A stretch of 64,000 nt of DNA from Pseudomonas parafulva (GTDB taxonomy: Bacteria; Pseudomonadota; Gammaproteobacteria; Pseudomonadales; Pseudomonadaceae): positions 403,001 to 467,000 of the forward strand of contig NZ_CP019952.1 of assembly GCF_002021815.1 (NCBI RefSeq). Reading direction: 5' to 3'. Shown piece by piece: positions 62,870 through 64,000 of the stretch (the stretch's first letter is position 1; each line of letters opens with the position of its first letter). The notes below the pieces were generated by a model, which did not search any database, was not told the DNA's origin, and worked only from the letters and a program-made list of their open reading frames with translations. Made by a program: the position numbers and the translations under genes.

Positions 62870-64000
62870 TCACAATGTCAGCGTCAGCGCTTTGACCAGC
62901 GCGCCGGGCAAATGACTCGATCCGGTACTGCGTTGCCCGTAAGTGCTGGTCGACAGAATCAGCTCTCGCTCGCACGTCAACGCCTCCAGTTGCTCGCCCA
63001 GCAGGTTGTACAGGCTGTCATCGAAGCGCATCGTGTTGACCGGCCCCTGGATCTGCCCGTCCTGCACCCAGAACGTGGCGAAGCGGGTCAGGCCGGTCAT
63101 GCGCGCTGCGGGCAGGTCGGAGTAGTTCAAGTACCACAGGTTGCTGATGTACAGGCCGGTGCCGAGCCGCTCCAGAACCTGTTCACGGGGTAATTGGCCG
63201 GGTGCGAGGCTGAGCGCACAGGGCGACTCGTGGCTGTCGGCCCCGTTGGCCAACACCCCGAACTCGGCCGCGCTGCGCGCGCAAACCAGGCGTCGTGCTG
63301 GCTTGCCCTGCTCGATCAGCGCCACGTCCAGGCGCGGTGAGCCCTCGTCGGAGAACGCTGGACTCAGTGAGCCGCTGACCTGCTCGGTGAAGCTGATCAG
63401 TGGGCTCAGGGTGGCGTCACCGCTGTACAACCGCTGCAGGGCACTGCTGCCGGTCGCCAGGGCCTGCGCCGAGAAGCCACCCCAGCACAGCATGCCGGCG
63501 ATTTCGTCCATGGCCGCTGGCGCCAGGTAGGCGCGGTAGCTGCCCGGTTGCAGTACCACCGGCGCACGCCCCAGGTAGCCCAACTGTGCCCGAGCCTGAC
63601 GCAGGCGGGCGGTGAAGTCGTCGGCACGCCATACCTGCCCGGCATAGTTGGCCTTGACCGCCTGGCCGCTCTCGTGGAACAGGCTCCAGTCGATGTTGAA
63701 GCTATTGGCCTGGTGCCAGCCAAAGGCGCCGAACGAGCTGGCGAAACCCCGCCAGATCGGGCCTGCGGCATAAATGCCGACCAGGTCCAGGTCACCGGTT
63801 TCCTGTTCCAGCAGGGCCAGCACCTCATTCAGGTCGGGCAGAGCATGCGTCTGTTGGCTATCACTGCGCCAGGCACTTTCATCCAGCCTCAGGTACGGGT
63901 CTGCCGCCAGTAGCGGCAGCATCTGGCGCAGTTGCGACAGGGCATCGAGCAGGCGCTGGCGGTCCAGGTGCGCATCACCGCTAAGGGTCACTTGTTGCTC
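62870..64000 (-). CDS. TldD/PmbA-related metallopeptidase-like protein (5' end cut off)
   Basis: 376 C-terminal residues visible; the frame stays open to the window end, so the N-terminus lies beyond 64000. It resembles the TldD/PmbA C-terminal beta-barrel domain (LYISNLWYLNYSDLPAARMTGLTRFATFWVQDG; the DEIAGMLCWGGFSAQAL stretch). TldD/PmbA (TldE) form a protease for unstructured peptides; this is a more distant, TldD-like member, and the HExxxH zinc motif is not visible in the part present. Confidence 0.75.
   Translation of the reverse strand, partial: EQQVTLSGDAHLDRQRLLDALSQLRQMLPLLAADPYLRLDESAWRSDSQQTHALPDLNEVLALLEQETGDLDLVGIYAAGPIWRGFASSFGAFGWHQANSFNIDWSLFHESGQAVKANYAGQVWRADDFTARLRQARAQLGYLGRAPVVLQPGSYRAYLAPAAMDEIAGMLCWGGFSAQALATGSSALQRLYSGDATLSPLISFTEQVSGSLSPAFSDEGSPRLDVALIEQGKPARRLVCARSAAEFGVLANGADSHESPCALSLAPGQLPREQVLERLGTGLYISNLWYLNYSDLPAARMTGLTRFATFWVQDGQIQGPVNTMRFDDSLYNLLGEQLEALTCERELILSTSTYGQRSTGSSHLPGALVKALTLTL

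Overview
The window is ordinary chromosomal core sequence of a high-GC gammaproteobacterium, almost certainly a Pseudomonas of the P. putida group. The signs are a medium-chain-length PHA synthase/depolymerase pair beside hslVU and ubiEJB, the pyrR-pyrB-pyrC' operon with an inactive dihydroorotase, a Pil-Chp chemosensory operon between gshB and chpC, the tkt-epd-pgk-fba order followed by a CfcR-type c-di-GMP regulator, and 'gtaggagcggc' REP-like elements in several gaps. From memory, the order matches the P. putida KT2440 chromosome read backwards from about PP_5013. I see no prophage, insertion sequence, CRISPR array, tRNA or rRNA.

Layout. 1-2.4 kb: ubiquinone genes ubiB (cut by the window edge), ubiJ and ubiE. 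2.5-6 kb: a small PHA-system protein, phaZ, phaC1 and a DUF971 protein. phaC2, phaD, phaF and phaI, expected between phaZ and ubiE, are absent. 6.1-8.1 kb: the HslUV protease with a clear heat-shock (sigma-32) promoter. 8.5-14.4 kb: a leftward series pyrC'-pyrB-pyrR-ruvX-algH-tonB-like-gshB. 14.6-23.5 kb: a rightward pilG-pilH-pilI-pilJ-chpA-chpC chemosensory operon without pilK or chpB. 23.6-32 kb: TrhA/hemolysin-III protein, rsmE, bioA, an exported FAD amine oxidase with a long repetitive tail, cytochrome b561-yceI, and an RhlE-type helicase.

32-45.3 kb holds the methyl cycle. metF and ahcY lie together, with an S-adenosylhomocysteine riboswitch and a sigma-70 promoter before ahcY. metK lies about 8 kb further on, preceded by an ArsR-methyltransferase fusion regulator with a perfect palindrome at its promoter. 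Between them are a thioesterase, a Na+/H+ antiporter, a DMT exporter, a MAPEG protein, mltA, a cytochrome c'-like lipoprotein, a DUF1090 protein and the secretion-signal-bearing ligase ligB. 45.5-51.8 kb: central carbon genes tkt-epd-pgk-fba, with two small lipoproteins between pgk and fba. 52-64 kb: cfcR, a YgjP-like metalloprotein, a winged-helix protein, a solute-binding protein, a YccS-like FUSC protein, a BaiN-type flavoprotein, dbpA, an MdtD-like MFS pump and a TldD/PmbA-related protein cut by the window end.

The most notable points are the reduced pha cluster, the detailed SAH riboswitch with a plausible expression platform, the autoregulatory-looking and possibly leaderless ArsR-methyltransferase gene before metK, and the paired inverted REP elements. 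No wholly new multi-gene system was recognised. Family assignments rest on reading the translated sequence and on memory of the families; no database search was run. Hand-counted positions of short sites may be off by one base.
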